From assembly GCF_030463535.1 (NCBI RefSeq), contig NC_132878.1, positions 20,584,925 through 20,648,924 of the forward strand: a stretch of 64,000 nucleotides of DNA, in the 5' to 3' direction. The notes under the pieces were generated by a model. That model had not been told where the DNA came from and made no database searches. It was given only the letters and a program-made list of their open reading frames with translations. The translations under genes and the position numbers were made by a program. The number at the start of each line of letters is the position of its first letter. The stretch's first letter is position 1. Positions 21,781 through 40,789 of this stretch are shown here, one piece after another. Source of the stretch: Salminus brasiliensis (lineage: Eukaryota > Chordata > Actinopteri > Characiformes > Bryconidae).

Positions 21781-23929
21781 GATCTGTGATTTGTGATGGG
21801 AAAGTCACTCCCCCATGGTGGCAGTGAAGGAGCTAGGTTTCAAATCTGTCCAATGAGTGGAGAGAGGAAAGGTGAAGGTGGAACAATGTCAGGTTTAGTT
21901 GAAGTCGACCAGTGCCAAAGCACCCCCTCTACTGGTGCTCCTGCCACGGGAAATTCTTCCCAGCTTTCTTTGTTGATCTTTTATGGCTACGTTTGAAGCA
22001 TAAACTAATCTACAAAAACAAAAAAAAGAAAGAAAGGGCTGCAAGGTTAGCTTTGTAAATTGATTCCCATGGCTGTCAGTTGTCAATATGTAGTCTAGCA
22101 AGTGTAGAGAACCTCAGTAACCTATTAAACACAGAGAATAAGAAAGCTTACAGGCCACCAGAGAAAAATTGACATGACCAGATGGCATTTTTGTATCTCT
22201 GTGATCACGTAACATGATCGTATTCCTCCGCATCACGTGCTGAGTGGAGGTAAGGATGTCTCGTAGACTGGTCCTCACTAATGAAGGCTGATTGGGGTAG
22301 ATGAAGATGGAGTTGTCTGCTCGCTCCGGTTCCTTTGCCTCCTTCCTGGAGCCTGGTTCCTCCAAGGGACATTTTGACGTGAGAGCGCTAACTGGAGACA
22401 GCTGGATTAAACTTTAAATGACATAACAAATCAAAGAGGGGGTGGACTTACGGAGCTAAGGGCGGGTGTGGGTTACTGGCCGGGACCCTGTGATAGGAAG
22501 GTCTAAATTGGGCTCGGGACAAAGTTTGGAGCAGGGGGTAGTTCTCCCTTGCCTGTGCTCAACGCTGGCACACAGCTCCCTGATTACGAGCTTCTTTTGT
22601 TTCTCCTTTGATCCCCGTCTTGGTTTTGCAGCATAATGCCGCCCCGCATGTATCTCTGTCACTGCAAGTCTTTCATTTGCTGCAATGTGTTCTGAATCAA
22701 GGGGGACGTTTCCTTGGTGGGGTAGACAGAAGAGTGGAGCAATGAGGGAAGCCTGATATCCTGTAGTTTTTTTGGGGGGGAGGTTTAAGTCACCAAACCT
22801 GAGAATTTGGGTCAGGCCAACTGGTCCTTCCTCTACAAGGCAAGGCAACTTCAGCCCAGAGTGCTTAAATGGGATTCAAAATCAGGTTTTTCAACTTGGA
22901 CTTTGTAGGGTGGCAAACACCAAAGCCATTAGGTGTCACGTGAAAAGAAGTACAGTTTATATCTGCCTGAGCAGGGCCCTGAAGTGAGAAGAGAAAGAGG
23001 ATTATAGCGATTCACAGAAAAGTACTAAAGCCGGGGTTTATCAGCCCATTCCGGTGCGCAATTGTTCACTGAACACTATTTCATAGGGATATTTTCACCT
23101 TCCTTTTATTTTTAACCCCGATTTCCGAGAACAAAGACGAAGTGTCACTTCATCTGGAAAAAAAGGTGCTGAGCACACAGAGTGGTGTAGAACTGCCTGC
23201 CACTGTATTCATTACCAAGCGTGTCGCTAAGCCTAAAAACACAAATAGTAACTCTGTTCAGCTCCAACAACTTGACTGCAAATGCCCTATGTCTTAAGCT
23301 TGGAAGACTGCTGGGAATTTTCAGAGCTGCCCAAAACACATAGCTCCAGTGCAATGTCTGAGAAGTGCTAGAATGTTGGTGCATTAGGCCACACAAGAAA
23401 GGCTTTTAGGTCTTTAATGGTCTTCATCAGCTTAAGGCCTTCAGAGTAATGAGCCACACTTGCATTCCTATGGGAGCTGAGGCTCGGAGTGGTACTGGGG
23501 CCCGAGCTTTGGCAGGGAAAGTGATATCATTACAGATTAAGCCCCGATAAAGCCTTTCGCTGACTCTGGACCCAAAGAGGTTGGGTGCATGTTAAGGTAT
23601 GCGTTAGGGAGAAAAGAAGAGCAAGAACGTTATCATAAACTGGGGTGATTTACCATTCTTTCCCTTCAGCACTACAGCTTTGATAACCATGTTTTTTCAC
23701 CTCTCTAATTTATGCACTTAGGTTGCTATGCTAAGTAAAGGATAAATTAATTGTGGTATGTTATTGTTATATATTATATTATGGCTACATACAGTATTTC
23801 AAGATAGGCCATGTAAAACAGGCCATTACTTAGGTTTGTTGGCTGGGGGCCACTCCACCCATCTCCAGACACTTGCACTCACCCTCTCTAACGTTATTAC
23901 AGGTTAACTGCACATCTCAGTGCCCTGGC

Positions 23930-24205
23930 TGTTCTCTGCAACCTGAGCCTTAGAAATAAAGCTGTTGCCCTTGTTCTGCACCACTCCTCTGCGGCCCCTG
24001 TTCCTGTTTATCACCGGGAAGGTCTTCAGATGGGCTCCTTGCTTTACAATCTCGACCTGGCGCTGACTCCGCCGAAGGGCCACGATGACCTAACATGATG
24101 TCGAATGTGTCCCAGGTGTGGATCCGCGAGTGGAGAGGTGAAAGCGCTGTCGCTCGGCCCGAGATTGATGGCCTCCTTCCTGCCCGTCCCAAACCCGTCT
24201 GATGT
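23930..24205. promoter_or_regulatory. Candidate conserved enhancer
   Basis: A GC-rich CpG-containing block with CCTTGTTCTGC, ACGATGACCTAACATGATG, CCCAGGTGTGGAT (T-box-like half-site) and GCCCGAGATTGATGG. No repeat content. Confidence 0.35.
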
Positions 24206-24409
24206 TGATGGGGCGATTTTCAACTGTTGTTCAGTTGAGTGTAGGAGGGAAAGTGGGGGACTGTTGGGGTGTGGTGACTGAAGAAAAGCAGAAACCCTTC
24301 CTAGGTTACCCCCTTACTCCCCTTCTCTTTCCATGTTCTGCTCTGGCTTCAAATCACCACTGTACAATTTATAAGGCTGCAGGGGAATCAAGCAACAATG
24401 TGCATTCAT

Positions 24410-24503
24410 GAGAAGAGAAGAGAAGTGAAGTGAAGAGAAGAGAAGAGAAGAGAAGAGAAGAGAAGAGAAGAGATGAGATACAACTACTACCCCCCCCCCC
24501 CCC
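24410..24503. repeat. (AGAGA)-type pentanucleotide array and poly-C run
   Basis: Roughly a dozen tandem GAGAA units (24410-24473), two of them GTGAA variants, then after ATACAACTACTA a run of about 13 C (24490-24503). A purine tract next to oligo-C could adopt non-B structure. Confidence 0.9.
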
Positions 24504-26499
24504 TTCCAAAACCCCTTCACCTCAGACCTAGTCTTGGCCTGTCTTATGGCTTTGATTACAAGTTATTACCCCTGTTAGCTGGGGAGCCATTCGTCTTGTG
24601 TGGGAGCACTGAGCTCACTTCCTAGCCCAGGCCTGCACTGTCATACAACTGCAACCCCATCCCTCCCCCCTCCCCCCCTACTCTTTCTCCCTCTCTTTGT
24701 TTGAGCATCCGGCAAGAGACACCCTCATAACTTCATCAGACACTGATTTCCTTTTAATGGGGCTGGTGCTTTATTTTAGACAGACAAGGAATAAAGAAAG
24801 AGAAAAAACAGTAGAATTTAAGAGATGCTTGGAGACATAGCACTTACATACTTAAGTTCTTGAAAAATAAACATTCCTAAATGGTTCCTGGTTTAGATGC
24901 ACTGTTTAAGTAACTGGTAGAAAACCTCTATATCATATGAACTGTCTCATATTTACAAACAACGATTCTTAATAGAACTTTGTTTTCAGACCATTATATC
25001 TGTAGGCAGTCTATAGATAGGTCTCAGCACTGACTCCTTCAGTCAGGTTTACAATACCTGTGAATGTATTAACCAGCCAAATGTACTACCTCCTACCTCT
25101 AATGACCCCCCTCCCCCCAGCACCATAATCACACACATACCTGCCAATCCATAAGATCTAGAACATTCCCCTGAGAAATGCAGTGTTGATGTACTGAGAG
25201 ATTGACCTGTGAAGTTAATACATTCACCTTCCAAACCAAGTCTGAAGCCAGTCCTTACTACCCCCACACACATACACACACGCACACTCCCTCCACCCCA
25301 CGCCACCGCGCCATGGCCCCGTCTGCCTTTGATCAGTGGTGGATCGCCTGGGCAAGGCAGGCTGGAGGGATGACCTTTTTAAGGCATCTCAAACATTTTG
25401 GGCCACATGCAAGCAGGCTGGAGGCTTCAGAAAGTGCAGGGAACAGGGAAGCCTTGATTTGATAAGCAACGTCAGAGTGAGCATAGATCAACAGACCTGC
25501 ACCTTTTTGATAATGTTAAAGACATTTTCTCAGAAGCCTGAGTTCAGTCCAATGTAATTGATTCATCAAAATGATGAAATGGGTTAACTAGGGCTTTCCT
25601 CACTAAATTACATGGGAGCTTGAGTGGCGTATACAGGCAGATCGAACCTAGACTGACCTAAGGCATAAATTCTAGGATGGAATCCTTGGGACGTGCAACG
25701 TGTTAGTATAGCCTTCAAAAGTTATTTTCTTGATTAATTAATTATTTTAAAAGCACATTTTAAAGCACATTGTTTACATTGCATGTTATTACATATAACT
25801 GAGACATTTGAGTTTTGGGTTTATTGTAACAATAAGGCTTATGTGTATTCATGTCAGTATGTAAGTGCTAAAACATGAATACATGTGTGAGCATGACCGT
25901 TTATACTGTACAGTACAGCCGTAGGCACCCATGATAATTGTTTCAAACTATTTATCTTGGCAGTAAGTAACACACTATACAGCATGAGAATAAACAGACA
26001 TTTTACACTAGTAGAATAAGGTAATGATCAGTAAAGTTACTGGTGTGTAGAATATTTACATTATTGCCTGCTGACTTCTCTGTGAACCCCAGACACTGTA
26101 TGGATTAGTTCAGTTCCACCAGCAGCTCATCTGATTTACTTTAATGAAGGGCTGACTAGAAAACTATTGAGTGGGAACTGGAAATACTGGCCTACTTCAA
26201 GCTTTGGAAATGGCTGAGCTAACACACTCATACAGTCTCAATGGATTGATCATTTGTGTGTTTGTATCCTAATGTTGGTGTTTTCTTTCTTTTAAATAAA
26301 TGCTTAGAGAACAGCCACATCATAAACAGTCCTGTATTCCATATGTGCCTCTGCGTATTACCAAAAACAAAGCTACAATTCAGAAGGCCTCAAAAATAGA
26401 AAGACAGGAATCTTTTGGTCTATGGCCTGCTGTAATTCCACGTTTTATCTATTGAGCTTTTGCCTGAGACCTCTTACTGAATTTCACGTTTCAAATGTC

Positions 26500-26660
26500 T
26501 TTTTTTTTATTTTACCCCAAAACAAACTCATTAGACAAAACAGCCTCATTAACTGATCTTTCTGAAGACGGGCCGTAATCACTTTGAAGCCGTAACGAAA
26601 GAAAACAAAGTGGGCCTTCAAATACTTCAGCTTGCTTTATTGTTCGTTATTGGAAACATC
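26500..26660. promoter_or_regulatory. Possible conserved non-coding element
   Basis: CTCATTAGAC, CCTCATTAACTGATC, GGCCGTAATCAC, GAAAACAAAG (SOX) and GCTTTATTGTTCG (SOX) are packed in 160 bp of non-repetitive sequence. Confidence 0.25.
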
Positions 26661-28261
26661 CATACAGTCATTGATACCAATACACACGCAGATATCAAAG
26701 GCTACTGACGCTGGATACACTCATAAACAGCCATCTTGTTTATCATGGCCGATCCAGTGCCATCGGCGCTGTTTTTGAGGAGTCGGGGTCGTTTCGTTCT
26801 CTCATATTTTCTCTTTTCGATCCGGCTTTTTTTTTGCCTCCACGTCTTGCAAACCTTCACCTCAAAGTCGTTTCAACACCGTTTCAAAGCCCCAGTGCTT
26901 ACTGACCTCTTAGTGTTGCCTCTCTCTCCAGCTGGGCGTACATAAACACTGTAGGTGTTAATCCAACACCACAGGTGTAACTGCAGTTTTGCAGGTGTTC
27001 GTTTAACACTGTAACCATTAATTCAGGCCCGTAGTTGAAAATGTTTTACAGGGGGGGTCTTTAAACAGACATTTTTTCCATGTTTCCAGGTGGGGAAGGG
27101 TATATTTTTATGGAGGGTAATATTTCTATATAGAAATGGGCCCTAACGGGTTGTGCGCACTGACTGACGCTAGTAACGCTGATGTACAGTAAATTCAGTG
27201 ATTCGTTGGACTCATTCATTGGCTGAGTTTATATGTATTTGCTTATTAGACTATGCCAAAAATATGTAAATAGTGTATATTAGAGACTTTTAGGCTATAT
27301 TTGTAGGGCTGACTTCAGAATGTGACATGATGTGAGTTTTGCATGATTCGTAGGATATTATATAATTTATTTATTTTTTACCAGGCTGCATTTATAAAGC
27401 AAGAAAATATATTTTGGTATTAATTAAAATTAAAAGTTATTCAATAGAGATCGGTAATATTTATAGTAATGTTATTTATGCCAAAATTAATATTAAACAA
27501 CACCTGTTACACTTCGTTTGTCCGCTTTCTTTTAGTATGTATTCTTTACTCTGTGTTCAGACCTTCTGTTTAAGGTTTCTAAAAAGTGTACACGAGAAAA
27601 ATAAAGATGGAATGAATGACGTAAAATGTGCGTAATATTTTTGTAAAACGTGGGCTAGTTTAGCTGCGTTTTTTCTTTTGTAACACAGACATGATAAATA
27701 CACACTACACACTCATAATCATGTTGCTACTATTATATTAATATTTACCTGTGTGTTGAGCTGGAGTTTTTTTTTGTTTTGTTTTGTTTTGTTTTTTGGA
27801 CAAATTTAAATGAACACAGGTTAAGTGAATTAGCATGTTTCTTAGCTTGACAGCATTAAAAAAAAAATTCAGTGATCTACAGCGTGGAGGTCAAGTGTGT
27901 GTGCATGTGTGTCATTCCCAGTGCTTCTGTCCAGTCAAAGAATTACGACTTTTCGTATTAATGTGCACATAAATGGAGACAGACCGACTGACTGAGGGAT
28001 GTTTACGTTAGGTCAGTGTCTCAAAAATCATAGCACGATCTTTAACACAGTTCAGGCCTGAGCTGAGAGGCTGTGCTACTTATTTCCAGTCTTTTACTTT
28101 GAACCAGGTTAGCTCTGTACATTACCTGTAACAATTCACACGAATTCTTTCTAATAATCTGCTTTAACTTTTTCCTAGAAATATGAAATCGTCGTTGTCC
28201 AATTAAAAAAACGCGTATCTCCAACATTGTGGTTTACTGGAGAAGGCAAAAAGGTTGTTAA

Positions 28262-28400
28262 CTTTGGAATGGAAGTCAATATAAGATAAGAGTTCATTTC
28301 AAGTAATTTAGAGCATTTCTATTGGTCTATTCATACAGAATTTTTGCACAGTGTACAGAACAGCTACAGGGTTTAAAGAGAAAAGTTTTTTTCAATATTG
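28262..28400. mobile_element. Dispersed repeat (GGAAGTCAAT family), copy 1
   Basis: GGAATGGAAGTCAATATAAG through AGAGCATTTCTATTGGTC and CATACAGAATTTTTGCACAG matches 59389-59465 over about 80 bp with few differences. A shorter echo (ATTTCTTTTGGTCTATTCAT) occurs near 30376. Non-coding element of unassigned class. Confidence 0.6.
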
Positions 28401-28464
28401 TATTTTCAAATTAGTAGTATATTACACATTTTGGCAATTTCAAGGGCTCATTATATAGGAGTAA

Positions 28465-28467
<3 letters not shown>

Positions 28468-28499
<32 letters not shown>
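28468..28499. repeat. (ATT)n microsatellite
   Basis: About ten tandem ATT units, followed by a T run. Confidence 0.9.
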
Positions 28500-29534
28500 T
28501 CTTTTTTTGTCATACCTGGAGTGTAGTATAATCACGAATTGAGGTGAATCCTTCTGCTGCTTTATGTTCTCCAGTATTCTTCTTCACTTTAGTGAACCTT
28601 AACTGGACAAGAGCACCTAAAAAGAGTCTTGGAGTAAAAGCTGTTCCTTCAACGAAATAACAAGTCAAGTAAAAATAAAAGCAGCTACCGAAACAGCTTG
28701 AGCATGACTGGCTTGGGTGCCCTAAGATCTGCAAAGCATCTCCAGCACACCCAACATTTACCATCATATAATTTAATCTTTGTTAGAAAACGATCTCTTT
28801 TGGGGTTCCTTTAAATTAAGACAACAAAAAAAGCTCAGGTATGTTGAACCAGCAGGACAGAACGAAATGAACAAGCAACAAACAAGAAACTGACTCAGGC
28901 TGAAGAGCTCCAATTGAACTGGGTAAAAGGTAGATTCCTTGAGGGATGCAATAAGTCAATAAGTATGGTCTTTAAACTGAACAAATAAGAACCAAATGTT
29001 AGAGTAGATTCAACCACGGAGTACCCACCTCTGCCTGAGGTTCGTCTTATCACCCCAAAGAACTTGATTGCCATGCTTTGAAGGACCGTTTTAAATGCAC
29101 ACAATCCAAAACAAATTAAAAACAAAACTATTGAATACCTTCCACCTAACGCATGGCAGTGCATGCAAATGCAGGACAAGCAGGTAAAGAGCTTGGCATC
29201 AGTCTTAACGAGGAAGCATTTTGACTGACGCCAAAGCTGGAACATTACCACAATCTCCTGAGCCAGCAGAAGCACGGAGCTATCCCAGTGATAACGGAGG
29301 CATTGCTGGAGACGGGCAGCTGGGCGGGACACGAAACCCCCCTGTAAGAACAGAAACAAACGAGAAGGGAGAGTAGAGAAGGGCTGAAGGCTTGGGCGAG
29401 TCACAGCATCGGAGTGGAGGAACGCGAAGAACTGGACAGGTCTTCAGCGGACTGGCGCCAAGGAGCTGCTCCAACAGGATAAACACGGCAGAAGAGGATT
29501 TGCGGAGAGATGCTGCTTGAGGACGATAACACTG

Positions 29535-29535
<1 letters not shown>

Positions 29536-29564
<29 letters not shown>
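29536..29564. repeat. (CA)n microsatellite
   Basis: About 14 perfect CA units. Confidence 0.9.
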
Positions 29565-29568
<4 letters not shown>

Positions 29569-29599
29569 CTCTGATAAATAATTACAGCCTGAGAAAAGT

Positions 29600-30185
29600 G
29601 CACCCTATTCATTCTGCTTTCTTCCTTTTTTTCCTCTCCACGCCTTATTTATGAACGCTGCTATTTTTAATAGCCTAAATAATTATGCCAGACGTCCCCG
29701 AAGCTCGTGACATCTAACTTAGTGTTTAGGTCCTTAAAGTTCACCGAAACGTCGCTTGAACGAGAGGCAGCGCGCGAGTGCACTGCCACGGTAGCGCGCG
29801 CTCCCAGCTGCAAATAAATAGGCTCGAGCTTCCCGTTGACTTGTGTTTATATAATTAGCTCGAGACGTATATACATGGCAAATCATTAACTTCCTTCGTG
29901 TGGGGTTAATGTGGTTTCTTTCAGCGAGCATTTGTAAGCACGACGTGCACTGTTTGTGATGCTTTCTCGTGCTAATTATAAAATAATTAATGAATTATTA
30001 ATACACTCGCAACAAAGGGTTCATCTACCGTCTCGTTCAAGGCAGAGCTGCTGTAGATCCTTCTCATCTGCGCCTTAATAAGCATACCTCTGCGTTTGAA
30101 CTATTTAATCGCCTACTTGTAATTATTAATTATTATTATAAACTGGCATTTATAACAAACTTTCCTAGGCAGTTTTGTCTTGACG
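29600..30185. promoter_or_regulatory. Candidate promoter-proximal enhancer of tbx2
   Basis: About 3.6-4.2 kb upstream of the start codon. Contains TTTTTAATAGCC, AAATAATTATGCC, a CpG-rich middle (AGGCAGCGCGCGAGTGCAC), TTTATATAATTAGCTCG, GTGCTAATTATAAAATAATT, AATGAATTATTAATAC, CGCCTTAATAAGC and TTGTAATTATTAATTA. The homeodomain site density is among the highest in the window. Confidence 0.35.
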
Positions 30186-30698
30186 AAATATTTAACTTTA
30201 ACATGTACTTTTAGTGAAATGATATTTATTTTTCTGTAAATAATCTATATTTAGTACTGCATATATTTACATACATATACAATTTCCAAAATAGCAACCT
30301 CACAGAAGAAGGATAAAATCTTACATTTCGTTGGAAACCAGTGTAAAAAGGCCTTATTCCATGTCATTCTGGAACATTTCTTTTGGTCTATTCATCAAGA
30401 AATGTTGATATTTGCAAATAATCAGATTCAAGCAAGATTTAAATCATTTTAAACAAATGAAAACCGATAAAAATGGAGATATGTTGCATTTGCAATGCCA
30501 CGACGATACATTGCCTCCACTGTGGTAAAATCAATGGTCATGTGATCAATATTGCGCAAACTATGAAGCAACTAATCGTATTTGTTGATTTTCTGTTGTC
30601 TTTTCTATACTTTTTACAGATTATAATTTCTTCAATATTTCAGGTAAATAAAGAAGTAACTATGCCACCTGACATTTCTGCCTGTTGAGGTCCAGCAT

Positions 30699-30748
30699 AC
30701 ACACGCACACACACACACACACACGCACACACGCACGCACACACACAT
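30699..30748. repeat. (CA)n with CG interruptions
   Basis: ACACACGCACAC-type alternating purine-pyrimidine tract of 50 bp. The CG steps make it a good candidate for Z-DNA. It lies about 3 kb upstream of tbx2. Confidence 0.9.
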
Positions 30749-31773
30749 AATATTCCATCTTCCCAGTGCTACTGTTTCTTCCCATCCAGGGATTCCCCAC
30801 TCATCTCGAGCTCGTTTTTTTTTTTTATATCCCGAGAGATATTCCCATCCGCACACCGAAGCTAAACACGACGGCCGCGGTTCGTCCCCTCTCCATTCAG
30901 CCCTCAAGCGGTCTGACAGGACCGAGACTCCACTGTTTGACGAGAAGAAGAAAGGCGGCGGCGACCCCGTGTCACTCTCCTGGGACTCCTGTGAGTCATG
31001 GCTAATGTGTGTGGTGAGCAGTGGCTAGCTTTCAAGAAGGCAGCCAGAAGTCTTTCAGAGGCACCAACAGCCCAATCAACATAGTTGAGCCATTCTTGAG
31101 TCTGAGTTCATCCTGCTCATGTGAGACATAAGGAGGCTGTTGTACCCCACAACAGAGGTTCACACAACGGCAATGTTAGCATTAGCCTAACCCATTTATG
31201 TCCAACTGCATTTAGTATGATGAGGAAAGAATGCCCCAGAACTTATTCTGATTGGGAGAGATTGACGGAAATTTGGATAGTTCTGCCTTAAATATCAAAT
31301 AATACCTGCTTGAATTGTGCTTTTGATACTTTGACACACATTTGAATTTGTTTAAAAAGATCACATAAACAATATCTGATTTAATTCAAAGTAACACGTA
31401 TTTAAAAATTTACTCTTTAGCAATTTTTCTGTTTTGAAATTTTTCTTTTAAACCTCAGAGGTCATTTCAGACTACAGATATGGGCGTTAACGGGTTAAAA
31501 TTGTTTTCTAGCATGTGGCTAAAGGCTCCTCTGTGTTGTTTACGCCACAGTTTTTCTCTCTTTTTGAACTAAAGCTAGGCTAATTTTGTCACAGAGAAAT
31601 GTTTCAAAGAGGATAAACGAACTGTCTTGGATTGTATTGTAACCTGTGAGCTGGAGGGAGCAGGGAGCGGATGGGTGAACGTTGTTTGAGGCCTGGGGGG
31701 GAGTGGGGGGTGAGAGTGGTAAGGGGGGTAAATATGAAGTGACAGGGGTAGGTTCTTATTGTAGGCCTCCAGC

Positions 31774-31830
31774 CGACTGGCGCCAAACCCCGAGTCCCAC
31801 TTCATCACGCATGCGTGGGCGGAGCCTCTT
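31774..31830. promoter_or_regulatory. GC-rich cluster with E2F-, NRF1- and EGR1-like sites
   Basis: In an AT-rich surrounding, 57 bp contain CTGGCGCCAAA (E2F-type, 31777-31787), the palindrome ACGCATGCGT (NRF1-like, 31807-31816), an exact EGR1 nonamer GCGTGGGCG (31813-31821) and a GC box. Such clusters are usual in CpG-type promoters. It may be an alternative tbx2 promoter about 2 kb upstream, or the promoter of a divergent non-coding transcript. Confidence 0.35.
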
Positions 31831-31977
31831 AAAGGCACACGACTACTTTTTCCATTCATGTCTAAGCACAGTGTAAGAGAATATAGCGTCGTTATAACGT
31901 GTATTTAGTATAGAGTGGGGTGCTTATAAGGTGTCCAGTCCTGTTTGTTGCCCGCCTTCTTATTATAGTACACTATG

Positions 31978-32004
31978 GACAGATAGATAGATAGATAGAT
32001 AGAT
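31978..32004. repeat. (GATA)n microsatellite
   Basis: Six tandem AGAT units between the GC-rich cluster at 31774-31830 and the tbx2 promoter. Confidence 0.9.
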
Positions 32005-32739
32005 ATTCAATGGCAAGGTCAGTATATACAAAGCAGTAAAACATGGTAATAACTAAAATACAAATAAATAAATAAGTGAAAAAGTAACTGATAAAAAATC
32101 AGTTATTTCAGATAATCAGATAATAAAATCAGCGATATTAGGAGCATTTAAGCGTTTTAGGTTTTATATAATGGTCACGATACATATATTTTCTCCCGTC
32201 AATCACGTCCACATCACGTCCACAATACAAGCATTGCAATGACGGGCTACATGATATGCTTCTGCATGGAGTCAGAGATAACCAATTACCAAACAATTAA
32301 TAATTACCAAGACTCTCAAGGAGTTTGTCCCATCCATCAACATTTCCCTCAGAATTAAATAACCCGCCAGCAAAGTTTTTTTAGTCTGGAAAAGGGCTGT
32401 GCTCTATCCAACCTAGCGTGCACTGTTTTTTCATACTGTGGGAAGCGTTTCAAAACTTAACTCTTTCCTTAGCATCACGGCTAGCCAAAGCTTTTTTTTT
32501 CTACCACCGCAGCATTAAAGCCAACCTTTCACCACAACCAAACTGTAAAGAGGCATTTTTGTCGTCTTATAAAATTACATCGTGATGTTCCAACACAAGC
32601 AAGCGCGCCTGAGTCGAGTAGCTTATAATTCAAAGCACCATAAAAGAGCGTCGCCGTTTTATTCAACCCTAAAAACACACTGAACGCCAGTGAAACTGTA
32701 ATTCATGCCGAGCCTATAAACGTAAACGGTAAACGTCGC

Positions 32740-32973
32740 CAGCGCTGCAGGAAGAAGCTCCGTCTCTGGAGAGCGAGAGTATTCGAGAGCTGCAGCCGGC
32801 TCTTGCGCTCTGTGAGGCGGCCGCAAGCAGGGTGCTGCTCCGCCGAACGGAGGAGCGAGAGAGTGGGGGTGGGATTTCCACCTCCTTACTCTGTCATTGG
32901 TTAATATTTTATTCTGTTGACATGTTTTCTTACCTCAAACGCTTCCGACACCTTCTTGCCCCCCCTCTCTCCT

Positions 32974-33006
<33 letters not shown>

Positions 33007-33758
33007 GTCTGTCTCTCTCTCTCTCTTCTCAACCCCCCTCACCCTAACCCGAACTCCGTCTTCCCCCGAATTTGGTTGGAGCTGTGAAAACCACGCCTAC
33101 GGTGCTCCGCAATTGGTCGAGAAAGCGTAAAATGGGCAATCAGCACGGCTCGACTCATTAGTGCGGGGGGAAAGCGGAGAGGAGGGGACAGAGTGTGAGG
33201 GCAAGAAGGCAAAGGACGAATACCCACACAGCTGCCAGGCGCCAAAGAGCTTCCGACTCGCACCGATTCCTCGCTCATTTCTTCGCTCTTGTCGCGGCAC
33301 AGCGCTGTGTTTTATCCCTCCGCGTTACGGAAAGACACAGAGAGAGAGAAAGAGAAGAGAAGAGAAGGAAACTGGCGAGGAGCTGAAGTGTGAGAGCTGC
33401 TGCTCTTTACTGACGGATGTTACCGCACCGCTTTACTGGAGCATCTCAGTCCGGAGTTACAGCCTACAAGTCCTTTTAACTCTTGCCTTGTGGAAACGTG
33501 AACACTTTCATCCTTGGCACGGATGATTTAGAAAAAAAATCAAGTGTTTTATTGTTGTTTTTGTATTTATTTATTTTATTTTTTCACATTTTTATTATTG
33601 ACCTGGATCTACACGCACCACTTTTATTATTCATTTTCTCGCTTTTTTATTCTTGATCCACCGGACACGAGCGTTTCTCCGGCGCCGGTTTTCCCACGTT
33701 CTTCATTTATCTTTACAATTTTAATTGAATTATTTTTCCCTTTTCTGTGGATGCCCCG
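32740..33758 (+). promoter_or_regulatory. tbx2 promoter and 5' UTR region
   Basis: Seen: CpG content rises sharply from about 32,700. The block contains a NotI-type GCGGCCGC motif near 32,818, inverted CCAAT boxes (ATTGG at 32896 and 33112), a CT tract (32973-33028), an E2F-like GGCGCCAAA (33237-33245) and GA-rich sequence (33335-33370). There is no convincing TATA box. Inference: transcription probably starts between about 33,120 and 33,400, leaving a 5' UTR with short upstream ORFs at 33417-33479, 33523-33531 and 33751-33762. The exact start site cannot be placed by eye. Confidence 0.6.
32973..33028. repeat. (CT)n tract in the tbx2 promoter region
   Basis: CT/TC dinucleotides interrupted by TTT and GTCT. 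Polypyrimidine tracts at promoters can exclude nucleosomes or bind GAGA-type factors. Effect here unknown. Confidence 0.9.

Positions 33759-33762
<4 letters not shown>
33751..33762 (+). promoter_or_regulatory. Minimal upstream ORF overlapping the tbx2 start codon
   Basis: ATG CCC CGA TGA encodes Met-Pro-Arg-stop. Its TGA overlaps the tbx2 ATG at 33759 as ATGA. Both ATGs have weak contexts (T and C at -3). ATGA overlaps are known to couple termination with reinitiation in some systems. Whether ribosomes use this one is inference. Confidence 0.5.

Positions 33763-40789
<7,027 letters not shown>

Noticed and set aside
28895..29404. 169-codon minus-strand open frame upstream of tbx2
   Set aside because: It does not start with ATG, resembles no family and has no splice or promoter support. 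A divergent non-coding RNA in this area is possible but not shown.
30473..30688. 71-codon frame with CxxC...CxxCG, zinc-ribbon-like start
   Set aside because: Too short, AT-rich, hydrophobic second half, no conserved spacing of a known zinc domain. Chance is likelier.
33747..33758. Upstream extension of tbx2 exon 1 from a GTG (adds four residues)
   Set aside because: GTG is not a normal nuclear start, and the ATG at 33759 matches the family N terminus MRDP/MREP.
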